Positions 22,248 through 29,995 of a DNA stretch of 30,889 bases are shown here, piece after piece. Origin of the DNA: JACOXT01 sp964372855. GTDB lineage: Bacteria; Patescibacteriota; Microgenomatia; Levybacterales; UBA12049. Under the pieces are notes generated by a model. That model was not told the DNA's origin. It was given only the letters and a program-made list of their open reading frames with translations, and did no database searches. Position 1 is the first letter of the stretch, and every line of letters begins with the position of its first letter. The stretch is taken from NCBI GenBank assembly GCA_964372855.1, contig CAYJRY010000010.1, positions 1 to 30,889 of the forward strand. Direction: 5' to 3'. The translations under genes and the position numbers were made by a program.

Positions 22248-23331
22248 ATTCAAGCGTCTTAACAATATTGATTGCTCCCTGATCTAACATTAGATATTCT
22301 TTATCCTTTTTAAGCTTGTATTTATATATATTATCAAATGTTGAATTAATCTCTTTGTAGAATATATCCGAATCTATCTCTGTCTGATTTAAAACTTTTC
22401 CCAAGCCAAGACTCTCAAGAAATTTCGCATTTTTTAGCTGTTCATTATTAGATGAAAATGGAATTGGAATAAGAATTGCTGGTTTTCGAAAATAAATAAG
22501 CTCTGTAATAGTGTTCATCCCAGCTCGACCAACAACCAAATTACTGTTAGATAAAATAGTTCCAATTATGGATGGATCAAAATTTATAACTATGTGGTAT
22601 CGTGCGCTTTGAGTTTTCGGGAGCTTACTTCGCAAACTTATTAAACGATCGAAATCATTAAATTTTGAATCACCAGCTTGATGAATTATATTATATTTTT
22701 GCAAAAGCTTATCAATACAACCCTCCACCAATTTATTTATGAAATGCGAACCGCTACTTCCTCCGGTAATATAAATTGTTGGTAATTCCTTATTAACCTT
22801 AACTTCGAACTTCGAACATCGAACATCGAACTTCCGGACGGGATTCCCTGTTAAAATAGTTTTTTCTTTTGGAAAAAATTGTCTTGATGACTCCCAAGAG
22901 ATACAAATTTTTGAAGCAATTGGAGATAGTATTTTATTCGCCATTCCTGCCTCAAGTGTCTGCTCATGTATAACAACTGGAATATTCAATATATATGAAG
23001 CAATTGCAACCGGTAAAGATACATAGCCTCCAAATCCTACTACCATGTCTGGTTTAAATTTAAATAAAATAATCAAAGACTGTACTATGCCAATTGGAAA
23101 TTTTAATAAAGAAAGAATTGAATACTTAGTGAATTTCCTCTGAAGTCTTCCAGCTATGATTTCTTTATATTTAATTTTGAAAGATTTAACTACCTTATAT
23201 TCCAAGCTTTCATTCTTATCTCCTTCAAAAGCATATTTTCTACCAACAAAAAGAATATCCGTATTTTTTGGTAATGCCTCTATAACTGCTAAAGCAGGCG
23301 TTAAATGACCGCCAGTTATTACAACTTTCAT
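22213..23331 (-). CDS. murG: MurG: UDP-GlcNAc:lipid I N-acetylglucosaminyltransferase
   Basis: MurG adds GlcNAc to lipid I at the inner membrane face, making lipid II. This 372-residue GT-B enzyme has VITGGHLTPALAV at the N-terminus, VVGFGGYVSLPVAIAS, VIHEQTLEAGMANK, the interdomain GNPVR, ITGGSSGSHFIN, VVGRAGMNTITELIYF and PFSSNNEQLKNAKFLE. The first glycine loop, normally GGTGGHxxPA, is cut to TGGHLTPA. Residues 166-178 (RKFDVRCSKFEVK) are a translated 7-bp tandem repeat placed at the domain linker. It overlaps ftsW by four bases (ATGA) and the ftsQ-like gene by 35. Confidence 0.95.
   Translation of the reverse strand: MKVVITGGHLTPALAVIEALPKNTDILFVGRKYAFEGDKNESLEYKVVKSFKIKYKEIIAGRLQRKFTKYSILSLLKFPIGIVQSLIILFKFKPDMVVGFGGYVSLPVAIASYILNIPVVIHEQTLEAGMANKILSPIASKICISWESSRQFFPKEKTILTGNPVRKFDVRCSKFEVKVNKELPTIYITGGSSGSHFINKLVEGCIDKLLQKYNIIHQAGDSKFNDFDRLISLRSKLPKTQSARYHIVINFDPSIIGTILSNSNLVVGRAGMNTITELIYFRKPAILIPIPFSSNNEQLKNAKFLESLGLGKVLNQTEIDSDIFYKEINSTFDNIYKYKLKKDKEYLMLDQGAINIVKTLEYVYKNKKEKKE
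22801..22835 (-). repeat. 7-bp tandem repeat tract inside murG
   Basis: Five units on the plus strand, aacttcg twice, aacatcg twice and aacttcc, encode KFDVRCSKFEVK between the two MurG domains. The unit differs from the ileS and GT4 versions but keeps a common RTTC ending on the coding strand. Confidence 0.85.
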
Positions 23332-24437
23332 ATTCTTCTCCTTCTTTGAACTGAACGTTGTGCGCTAGTTGTTTGATTCTGACTTGAAATATTTAATAGA
23401 ATTCCAACGGAACAAAGATACACGATTAGAGCTGATCCTCCATAAGATATAAATGGCAAAGGTATTCCAGTCAATGGTATAAGAGCGGTTTGGGCAGACA
23501 GGTTTATAATCGTCTGAACAGCCAAAAATGTAGATATACCTCCCGCCAAAAGCCTTCCAAAATTATCACTTGCAGAAACTGCTATTTTGAATCCTATTGA
23601 TACAATATAAATAAAAACTAAAATTAGTATTACTCCTCCAACAAAACCTAACTCTTCAGCAATTATCGCAAAAATTGAATCAGTAGTTGATTCTGGTAAA
23701 TAAGCGTATTTTTGAAGAGAATTTCCCAAACCTACTCCTGTAAGACCTCCTGATCCAAGTGCGATTAGAGCCTGTTTTACATGATAAGAAGAACTATCTA
23801 TCGAATCTGATAGGCTCAAAAATGCCTGAAGTCTAGCGAGTCTGTATGGGGAAATTTTTATAGCTATAAAACCTAAAACAAATATAATTGGTACTAGCAA
23901 GAAATAATATATTACTTTTGCACCGGAGAGGAAATAAATTGAAAACGCTAAAGATAATATTACAGCTGCTGTTCCCATATCGGGCTGAAGAATAACAAGA
24001 CCCAAAACTAGTCCCAATAAAAGTAAAAACGCTAGTAGCCTTCCTTTTTCTTTGTTGGAAAACCAGTGAGACAAATAAATTGCTAATGCTAACTTGACAA
24101 ATTCTGATGGCTGAAGTGTAATAAACCCGATATCGATCCATCGGCTGGCTCCCATAATTTTAATACCAATTCCAGGAACAAAAACCAATATTAAAAATAG
24201 TATTGAGATACATAGAATCGGAACAGATAGTATATAAAATTTGTGATAATCAAATTTTGCAAAAAAAATAAGTCCTGCAAATCCCAATATGACCCACATG
24301 ATTTGATCTTTTATATAGTGATACTTATCACCGAAATCACGGTAGGCAACATAGGAAGATGCATCATAAATCATAAAAAGTCCAAAAAGAGTAAGAAGAA
24401 TTATCGAAATAAGTAAAGAGAAGTCTAGCCGTTTCAT
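23328..24437 (-). CDS. ftsW: SEDS-family septal peptidoglycan polymerase FtsW
   Basis: A multi-spanning membrane glycosyltransferase of the divisome. The 369-residue protein has MGASRWIDIGFITLQPSEFVKLALAIYL, ILQPDMGTAAVILSLAF, YHVKQALIALGSGGLTGVGLGNSLQKYAYLPESTTDSIFAIIAEELGF and TGIPLPFISYGGSALIVY. Its place between mraY and murG makes FtsW more likely than RodA. The C-terminus ends in a basic tail (QRSVQRRRRI). It begins 26 bases after mraY, and its TGA overlaps the murG ATG. Its usual partner FtsI is not in this window. Confidence 0.95.
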   Translation of the reverse strand: MKRLDFSLLISIILLTLFGLFMIYDASSYVAYRDFGDKYHYIKDQIMWVILGFAGLIFFAKFDYHKFYILSVPILCISILFLILVFVPGIGIKIMGASRWIDIGFITLQPSEFVKLALAIYLSHWFSNKEKGRLLAFLLLLGLVLGLVILQPDMGTAAVILSLAFSIYFLSGAKVIYYFLLVPIIFVLGFIAIKISPYRLARLQAFLSLSDSIDSSSYHVKQALIALGSGGLTGVGLGNSLQKYAYLPESTTDSIFAIIAEELGFVGGVILILVFIYIVSIGFKIAVSASDNFGRLLAGGISTFLAVQTIINLSAQTALIPLTGIPLPFISYGGSALIVYLCSVGILLNISSQNQTTSAQRSVQRRRRI

Positions 24438-24463
24438 AGACCAAATTTATTGTTTTGGAAGAG

Positions 24464-25477
24464 TTAAAAATTTATAAAAGCTATATAAAGCCCAAGGATC
24501 GCGAAAATAAACCCCAAAAGCCATGCTCTCATTACAATTTTTGGCTCCTCCCATCCGATTCTAAGAAGAAGCAAATGAAGTGGCGCAGCTAAAAAAACTT
24601 TTTTCCCAAAAAATTTCTTAGAAAGAATTTGAATAAGAGATGATCCAATTTCAATTACAAATACTCCTCCTATAATAGCAAGAGCGACAATTTTGCCTGT
24701 AAGAAGTCCAATTACTGCCAGAACTGCCCCAAGTGCTAACGAACCAACATCCCCAAGCCAAAGACGAGCTTTAAATATATTGAAATACAAAAAAGCAGCA
24801 ACACTCCCGATAAGTATTGCTATAAAAACACCAAGAGGCTCATCTAATTGATTTGAGGTTATTGCTAAAAATGCAATTAGACAAATTAGAAAAAGACCGC
24901 TTGATAGACCGTCCAAACCATCCGCAACGTTAAACGCATTGGCAAATGAAACTATTACAAAAGCAGCGAAAGGTATGTATAAAAAACCTAGTGTAATTAA
25001 TTCAAAACCTCTAATAAATATAAATGTGTATCCAAGCTGAAAGTAAATTATTGAAGCAATTATAGAAGCTAATACCCATTGAATTATAAATTTGTGCCTG
25101 AAACGCAAACCAAAAAATGCTCCCTTCTGACCATTTGTTATTTTTTTTAAATCATCATAAAAACCCAAAGCTCCAAAACTTATAAAAGTAAACAAAATTA
25201 CTACCAACTGCCAAATCTTAACCTCTACATTTAAAATCCCATACGCCCACAAAGTCAATACAGAAACAACTGCGATAATTAAAATTCCACCTCCAACTGG
25301 TGTCCCAACTTTCCAATTATTGAATTTGTCAAATACAGGAGTTGGTTTATCAAACATGTCAACTGTTTTTTGTTTTAGCCGACGAAACTTCATTTTATAT
25401 AGAAAGTCGATAAAGGGGACTAGTAAAATACCAGTTATAAAAAGAGAAAGAAGAACCAAACCCAAATACTGAGCCAT
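24464..25477 (-). CDS. mraY: MraY: phospho-MurNAc-pentapeptide transferase
   Basis: MraY is a ten-helix membrane enzyme that moves phospho-MurNAc-pentapeptide to undecaprenyl phosphate, making lipid I. The 337-residue protein keeps the acidic motif GFYDDLKK (Asp108, Asp109), FANAFNVADGLDGLSSG (180-194) and WLGDVGSLALG (240-250), which carries the magnesium-binding Asp. It has GTPVGGGI instead of GTPTMGG. The C-terminal HHHxE loop is changed: the matching segment is APLHLLLLRIGWEEPKIVMRAW (starting at 298), with one His left of three. A related polyprenyl-phosphate transferase is possible, but the DVGSLALG motif and the place before ftsW and murG favour MraY. Confidence 0.92.
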   Translation of the reverse strand: MAQYLGLVLLSLFITGILLVPFIDFLYKMKFRRLKQKTVDMFDKPTPVFDKFNNWKVGTPVGGGILIIAVVSVLTLWAYGILNVEVKIWQLVVILFTFISFGALGFYDDLKKITNGQKGAFFGLRFRHKFIIQWVLASIIASIIYFQLGYTFIFIRGFELITLGFLYIPFAAFVIVSFANAFNVADGLDGLSSGLFLICLIAFLAITSNQLDEPLGVFIAILIGSVAAFLYFNIFKARLWLGDVGSLALGAVLAVIGLLTGKIVALAIIGGVFVIEIGSSLIQILSKKFFGKKVFLAAPLHLLLLRIGWEEPKIVMRAWLLGFIFAILGLYIAFINF

Positions 25478-25485
25478 ATTTCTAT

Positions 25486-25514
25486 ATTATACTATCTGAA
25501 AACTTTATGCACAA
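25486..25514 (-). promoter_or_regulatory. Promoter of the mraY-ftsW-murG-ftsQ-ftsA-ftsZ run
   Basis: TTGTGC (25509-25514) and a perfect TATAAT (25486-25491) on the minus strand are 17 bases apart, and the -10 box ends eight bases before the mraY ATG, so the transcript would be nearly leaderless. A 14-bp palindrome, ATATATCGATATAT (25544-25557), lies upstream at the end of the previous gene. Confidence 0.65.
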
Positions 25515-25556
25515 ACAAAATTATGAAGATCCTTCAATGGATTATATATCGATATA

Positions 25557-26408
25557 TCATGCAGCAATCGATAATTCTTGCATATTAAAACGTGAGAAAA
25601 TCATACCTTTGCGTGCCAATTCAATATTTTTGGGCTTATTTATTTCTTTCTGCGATTCAGTTTTTTTCTGTGCCTCAGTGTTTGCAAGCTTTTCATTCGG
25701 ACATTTCTCATCATGTCCATTTATCCTAAAACAAACTCCGCAAATTAATTCTTCTTTTTTAATTACTCCTGCTATGACATACCTTACTCTCTGCATATTG
25801 CCTGGAAGAAGGTCTATAATTGTCTTTTCTTTGAATTCTCTTTCTGGCTGAGGAACTAAAATAACAGAATCTGTTTTTGTTTCTTTCCCATTATTAACTA
25901 TCAAGCGCGCCATGCGCATTATACTTGGAATTTCCGATCCTGTTACTTCTTTTTTACTGGCAATTATGATTGAAGCAATTCTTCTTTCCTCAAATGGTAT
26001 TGATGATAAGATTACTGATGCTTGTGATCTTGCTGAATCCCAAGAGTGACCACCATGATAATGGTGTATAACATCTACTTTAAATTTGTCACTACCAAAA
26101 CCTCTTGCAAAACCGCTCGGTGTATCAACTCCTCCTGCGGCTGAAATTATTTTTGCTAATTCATGGGAAATTAAACCTCCCACAGTAGTTCGTCCTAAAG
26201 AATCACCATCCGGCACTACAGAAAGGTCTATAACATATGCACCATTTAACATCGCAACAAGAGCGTGATTCAATTCATGCTCTGCAACACTGACTAGCTC
26301 CGGAGAAGGAAGACTATCAATCACATCGTATAGTGAAAGAGAAGGAATCTTCTCTGTTTTAGGGGTTTCAACTGATCTTGGTCTTTCTAAAGTCTCAACT
26401 CTACTCAT
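25557..26408 (-). CDS. Stand-alone M41 (FtsH-type) peptidase-like protein with a zinc knuckle
   Basis: Residues 40-75 (SVAEHELNHALVAMLNG, then VVPDGDSLGRTT) match the FtsH peptidase domain: HELNH (44-48) is the HExxH zinc motif, PDGDSLGRT the following loop, and SWDSARSQASVIL (122-134) matches the FtsH helix that carries the third zinc ligand (Asp124). There is no AAA+ ATPase domain and no membrane segment, unlike FtsH. A C-x2-C-x5-H-x3-C knuckle follows at 223-236 (CGVCFRINGHDEKC), then a lysine-rich tail. It starts 20 bases after glmS with a GGGGT that could act as ribosome binding site, so it belongs to the murA-glmS transcript. Substrate unknown; proteolysis itself is inferred from the motif. 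Confidence 0.75.
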   Translation of the reverse strand: MSRVETLERPRSVETPKTEKIPSLSLYDVIDSLPSPELVSVAEHELNHALVAMLNGAYVIDLSVVPDGDSLGRTTVGGLISHELAKIISAAGGVDTPSGFARGFGSDKFKVDVIHHYHGGHSWDSARSQASVILSSIPFEERRIASIIIASKKEVTGSEIPSIMRMARLIVNNGKETKTDSVILVPQPEREFKEKTIIDLLPGNMQRVRYVIAGVIKKEELICGVCFRINGHDEKCPNEKLANTEAQKKTESQKEINKPKNIELARKGMIFSRFNMQELSIAA

Positions 26409-26428
26409 ACACCCCAGATTTTATCACA

Positions 26429-28237
26429 TTATTTCACTGTCACGCTTTTGGCGAGGTTGCGGGGTTTGTCGGGATCGCGTTTCAAATTAACTGCCATATA
26501 ATAAGCCAAAAGTTGAGCAACGACAACTTGTACTAAATATGACCCTTCTTTCACATCGGAAACTTTAATAAAGTAATCAAACGCAGATGATTCTTTAAAT
26601 GAAATTCCAATAATTATTCCTCCTCTTGATTTCACCTCTATTGCGTTTGAAATTATCGAGTCATATGTCTCATCATTTGGAGCAAAAACGATTGTAGGCG
26701 TCCCATGACCAATTAACGCAATAGTGCCGTGTTTTAATTCTCCTCCGGCAAATCCTTCGGTTGGAATATACGTTACTTCTTTAAACTTTAGGGACGCCTC
26801 CAAAGCCGAAGGATATGACGGTCCTCTTCCAATCGCGTAAATATTTTTACAATTTGAGAGAAATTCTGCCAATTTTTTAATTTCCAAGACATTTGTTTTG
26901 TCCAAAAGTCTTTCTATTTCAGAAGCAGTTTTCAAAAGAATGTCTTTTGCAAAATTTTGCTTACCAACCAACTCAAAAGTTAGCATAAGTAAAATTGACA
27001 GCTTTGCGATATATGCTTTTGTTGAAGCAACTGCTTTCTCAGGACCGGCGTTTAGTAAAACATTAAAATCTGACATTCTATAAAGCGTGGAACCCAAAGA
27101 ATTCGTTATCGCAACAATCTTGCTTTTTTTACTTTTTGCCCTGTTAACTGGCTCTACAACATCAATTGTTTCACCAGATTGAGACAAAACGATTATCAAG
27201 CTATCTTTTGTCAAAAAATCTTCCAAATAATTAAATTCCGAAGCAACAGAGGTATTGACATGTCTTTTAGCAATTTTTGAAAAAAGATAGGTTCCTAACA
27301 TACCGGCATGAAACGCAGTTCCTGCTCCAATAAAAAATGTTCCCTTTGCTTGTCGTATAAAACCAGCTAACTTCTCAATATTTTGTAAATAATTTTTTGC
27401 TATATTTCTTATGATAAGTGGCTGCTCGTGTATTTCTTTGATCATAAAATGATCAAATTTTCCCTTGGATGAACTTACAAATTTCCAATCTATTATTTCT
27501 GGTATTACTTTTAGTTTTCTACCGTTTGGCAATTTCAAATGCTGTATCCTATCTCCTAGTATTACCATTTCATTATCATTTAGAAAAATGGCCTGTTTAG
27601 TATGAGGAACAATTCCAACTATATCTGAAGATATAAAAAATTCATTCTTCCCTATTCCTACAACTAATGGTGACCCATTTTTACACGCTACAATTTCTCT
27701 TGAGATGGCGTTAGCAACAACAATTGCATTTAATCCTTTCAATCTATTAAATGAATCTCGAACTGAGGTGGCAAATCCTTTGAGTTTCAAATTTTCTTCT
27801 ATAAGGTGGGGAATAATTTCTGTATCAGTCTCTGAAATAAACTTGTGTCCTTTTTTCAAAAGTTCATTTTTAAGTTCTTGGAAGTTCTCAACTATTCCAT
27901 TGTGAACTAATGCAATTGTTTTTGTGCAATCCAAATGAGGATGTGCGTTTACTACCGTTACTCCTCCATGAGTTGCCCACCGCGTATGCCCTATACCTAA
28001 GTTAGAATTAAGAATTAAGAATTTAGAATTAAGTTTTGTATCACCAATCTTCCCAACGTACTTTTCAACAACAAACTTATTTTTGATTTTTGTCCTGAGC
28101 TTGTCGATTGGATGATTTTTGATTTTTATTGCGATTCCCCACGAATCATATCCTCTATACTCAAGAAGCTTTAACCCTTCAAGGATAATTTTAGAAGTAT
28201 TTGTTTTGTAACCAACGTAACCGAAAATTCCGCACAT
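26429..28237 (-). CDS. glmS: Glucosamine-6-phosphate synthase (isomerising)
   Basis: GlmS makes glucosamine-6-phosphate from fructose-6-phosphate and glutamine, the first step towards UDP-GlcNAc. The 602-residue protein has the N-terminal nucleophile Cys2 (MCGIFGYVG), the glutaminase motifs YRGYDSWG, GIGHTRWATHGGV and HNGIVENF, and two SIS domains with FIGAGTAFHAG, LSQSGETIDVVEP, and the closing LKRDPDKPRNLAKSVTVK typical of GlmS. Two inserted repeats lie in the glutaminase domain: residues 38-54 (KIKNHPIDKLRTKIKNK) from a 50-bp composite element, and residues 68-80 from a 7-bp tandem tract. Both sit between conserved motifs. With the GlmU-like gene it would supply MurA and MurG. Confidence 0.97.
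   Translation of the reverse strand: MCGIFGYVGYKTNTSKIILEGLKLLEYRGYDSWGIAIKIKNHPIDKLRTKIKNKFVVEKYVGKIGDTKLNSKFLILNSNLGIGHTRWATHGGVTVVNAHPHLDCTKTIALVHNGIVENFQELKNELLKKGHKFISETDTEIIPHLIEENLKLKGFATSVRDSFNRLKGLNAIVVANAISREIVACKNGSPLVVGIGKNEFFISSDIVGIVPHTKQAIFLNDNEMVILGDRIQHLKLPNGRKLKVIPEIIDWKFVSSSKGKFDHFMIKEIHEQPLIIRNIAKNYLQNIEKLAGFIRQAKGTFFIGAGTAFHAGMLGTYLFSKIAKRHVNTSVASEFNYLEDFLTKDSLIIVLSQSGETIDVVEPVNRAKSKKSKIVAITNSLGSTLYRMSDFNVLLNAGPEKAVASTKAYIAKLSILLMLTFELVGKQNFAKDILLKTASEIERLLDKTNVLEIKKLAEFLSNCKNIYAIGRGPSYPSALEASLKFKEVTYIPTEGFAGGELKHGTIALIGHGTPTIVFAPNDETYDSIISNAIEVKSRGGIIIGISFKESSAFDYFIKVSDVKEGSYLVQVVVAQLLAYYMAVNLKRDPDKPRNLAKSVTVK
28002..28036 (-). repeat. 7-bp tandem repeat tract inside glmS
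   Basis: Units ttagaat, taagaat, taagaat, ttagaat and a partial taagttt on the plus strand encode KLNSKFLILNSNL, just before the GIGHTRWATHG motif. Confidence 0.8.
28078..28127 (-). repeat. 50-bp composite element (7+7+22+7+7) inside glmS
   Basis: On the coding strand two AAAAATC units precede a 22-base core running ATCCAATCGA-CAAGCTCAGGAC (28092-28113), followed by AAAAATC and AAAAATA. The core differs at three of 22 positions from that at 4003-4024. It is read in another frame here, giving HPIDKLRT. Confidence 0.85.
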
Positions 28238-28255
28238 ATATAAAATTCAAAATTA

Positions 28256-28729
28256 TTAATCTTTAACTATATTAATTAGCTCTCTCAAATCCGTAACTTC
28301 TGCGTCTGGTTTAAAATCGATAATTTCTTTTTGACTTATCGCATAAATTCCTCTTTTCATCCAAACAACAAATATGTTAGGCAACATTTTCTTAGTCTCA
28401 TAAAGTATCTCAAGCTTATCGTCAACAAAAAAAATCTTTCTATCTTGATATTTTGTCAACACAGTTTTTAGATCTGTTAATTTAGACAAAACAATGTGTG
28501 TGTTTTTTTTATCAAAAAAATCATAAATCCCGGTATCAATAAGCTTTTTACTTTGAAAATCCAACTCACCCTCTGAGAAAATTCCAAGAACAGCTATTCT
28601 ACTCAATCTTTTCAAAGCTTCTCTCACCTCCGGGTAAATTTTGTGATATTTTAGTTTGCTTTTTTTAAAATGATCTGTATCAAAAATAGTGTAGTCTATA
28701 TCAAAAAGAACGATTTTCTTATTTTTCAT
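28256..28729 (-). CDS. HAD-family phosphatase-like protein
   Basis: HAD hydrolases act on phosphate esters through an aspartyl-phosphate. This 157-residue protein has motif I LFDIDYTIFDT (nucleophile Asp and general acid Asp), a motif II Ser in GIFSEGE, and motif IV IFFVDDKLEILYETKKM. The cap domain is small. The substrate is unknown. It lies between the GlmU-like gene and glmS, but that does not define a role. I start it at the ATG at 28729, which overlaps the preceding gene by 11 bases; a TTG at 28741 is the alternative. Confidence 0.85.
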   Translation of the reverse strand: MKNKKIVLFDIDYTIFDTDHFKKSKLKYHKIYPEVREALKRLSRIAVLGIFSEGELDFQSKKLIDTGIYDFFDKKNTHIVLSKLTDLKTVLTKYQDRKIFFVDDKLEILYETKKMLPNIFVVWMKRGIYAISQKEIIDFKPDAEVTDLRELINIVKD

Positions 28730-29987
28730 TCTTAACCACAACCTCTTGAAATTTAGTATAGTACCTTACGTTGTCTGGAACATTTTTCATTACAACAGTT
28801 GATGGCCCTATAGTTGAGTTTCTGCCAATTATAACTCCAGGCATTGTAGATACTTTTATCCCTATATTGCAATTAGCGCCAATAATTGCTCCCAAAAATT
28901 TTAATCCTGTTTCAACCTTTTTTTCTAAAATGTTAGCATAAATTATTGATCTGTCTAATCGTAAATTCCCAGTACAAAATTGAGCTGCTATTCTGCAATT
29001 TTCTCCAATTACGCAGTCCCCTATAAATCCTGAATGTGTTGTAGATTTTTCCATTAAAATTGTATTTTTCATTTCCATGTATCCTCCAACGACACAAGAT
29101 TCTCCAATATCCATGCCATTTCGAAGTATTGAATTATTACCTATAATTGAGTTTCTATTTATAAAACAAGGACCTTTTATACGAACACCTTCCATAATTC
29201 TAACTCCTTCTTCAATTACAACTTCCCCTATAATTTCAGCACTTTTTGCTATTTTAGCTTTTGGGCTTATTTTTCTTTTTAGTCCTTCAAAAATGTAATC
29301 CTTTACTTTTAAAAGATCCCACGGGTATTTTAAGGAAACTGTAACTTTTTTTGCTTCAACAATTTCAACAATATTTTTCTTAGCAAACTCAGAAATAGCT
29401 TTCTCAAAACTATAATGTTCCTTGGGTACTCTTTCAAGATAATCTAAAAAGCTCTTATCGAATAAATATATTCCAACAACACTCATATCAGATGGCTCGC
29501 TACCTTTTTTGGGTTTCTCAACTATTTCCAAAACGCTTTTTCCTGATAGCCTAAAAATTCCTTGATTCTCACCAATTTTATTCTTCTTTGCCAATATTAC
29601 CCCATTAAGCCCTTTTTGCTTAGCCTGAAATAGTTTTTCTGCAAAACTATCAAAATCTAAATGTGAAGCATTTAAGAGAAAAAAATCACTTTCTATATAA
29701 TTTTTAGACGCAAGAAGCGCCTCCCCCATGCCGTTTGGTGTATTTTGAGTAACGTAATTGATTGAAACACCAAACTTATCGCCATTTCCCAATACTTTCT
29801 TAATTTCACTTCCGGGCGATATAACAACTATTAAATTATTTATCTTAGCCCTTTTTATGGATTCCACAGTATGAACAATTAATGGTTTACCCATTAGTTT
29901 TACCATGGTTTTATGAGTAGATTTGTTAAAAGGATAAAACCTACTAGACTCTCCAGCTGCAAGTAAAACTGCTTTTATATTTTTCAT
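28719..29987 (-). CDS. GlmU-like bifunctional sugar-phosphate nucleotidyltransferase
   Basis: The N-terminal half (1-230) is a nucleotidyltransferase: VLLAAGESSRFYPF, KTMVKLMGKPLIVHTVESI, TQNTPNGMGEALLA and VEKPKKGSEPSDMSVVGIYLF. The C-terminal half (about 240-422) is a left-handed beta-helix of hexapeptide repeats (for example AKSAEIIGEVVIEEGVRI and NCNIGIKVSTMPGVIIGRNS), as in bifunctional GlmU and archaeal enzymes that combine uridylyl- and acetyltransferase. Its place between murA and glmS suggests it makes UDP-GlcNAc. A dTDP- or UDP-glucose role cannot be excluded. It starts eight bases after murA and overlaps the HAD gene. Confidence 0.85.
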   Translation of the reverse strand: MKNIKAVLLAAGESSRFYPFNKSTHKTMVKLMGKPLIVHTVESIKRAKINNLIVVISPGSEIKKVLGNGDKFGVSINYVTQNTPNGMGEALLASKNYIESDFFLLNASHLDFDSFAEKLFQAKQKGLNGVILAKKNKIGENQGIFRLSGKSVLEIVEKPKKGSEPSDMSVVGIYLFDKSFLDYLERVPKEHYSFEKAISEFAKKNIVEIVEAKKVTVSLKYPWDLLKVKDYIFEGLKRKISPKAKIAKSAEIIGEVVIEEGVRIMEGVRIKGPCFINRNSIIGNNSILRNGMDIGESCVVGGYMEMKNTILMEKSTTHSGFIGDCVIGENCRIAAQFCTGNLRLDRSIIYANILEKKVETGLKFLGAIIGANCNIGIKVSTMPGVIIGRNSTIGPSTVVMKNVPDNVRYYTKFQEVVVKNEK

Positions 29988-29995
29988 TGATTTAA

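Noticed and set aside
25507..25851. Plus-strand ORF of 114 codons
   Set aside because: It lies antisense over the M41-like gene, whose zinc knuckle and motifs are clear; the plus reading has no recognisable features.
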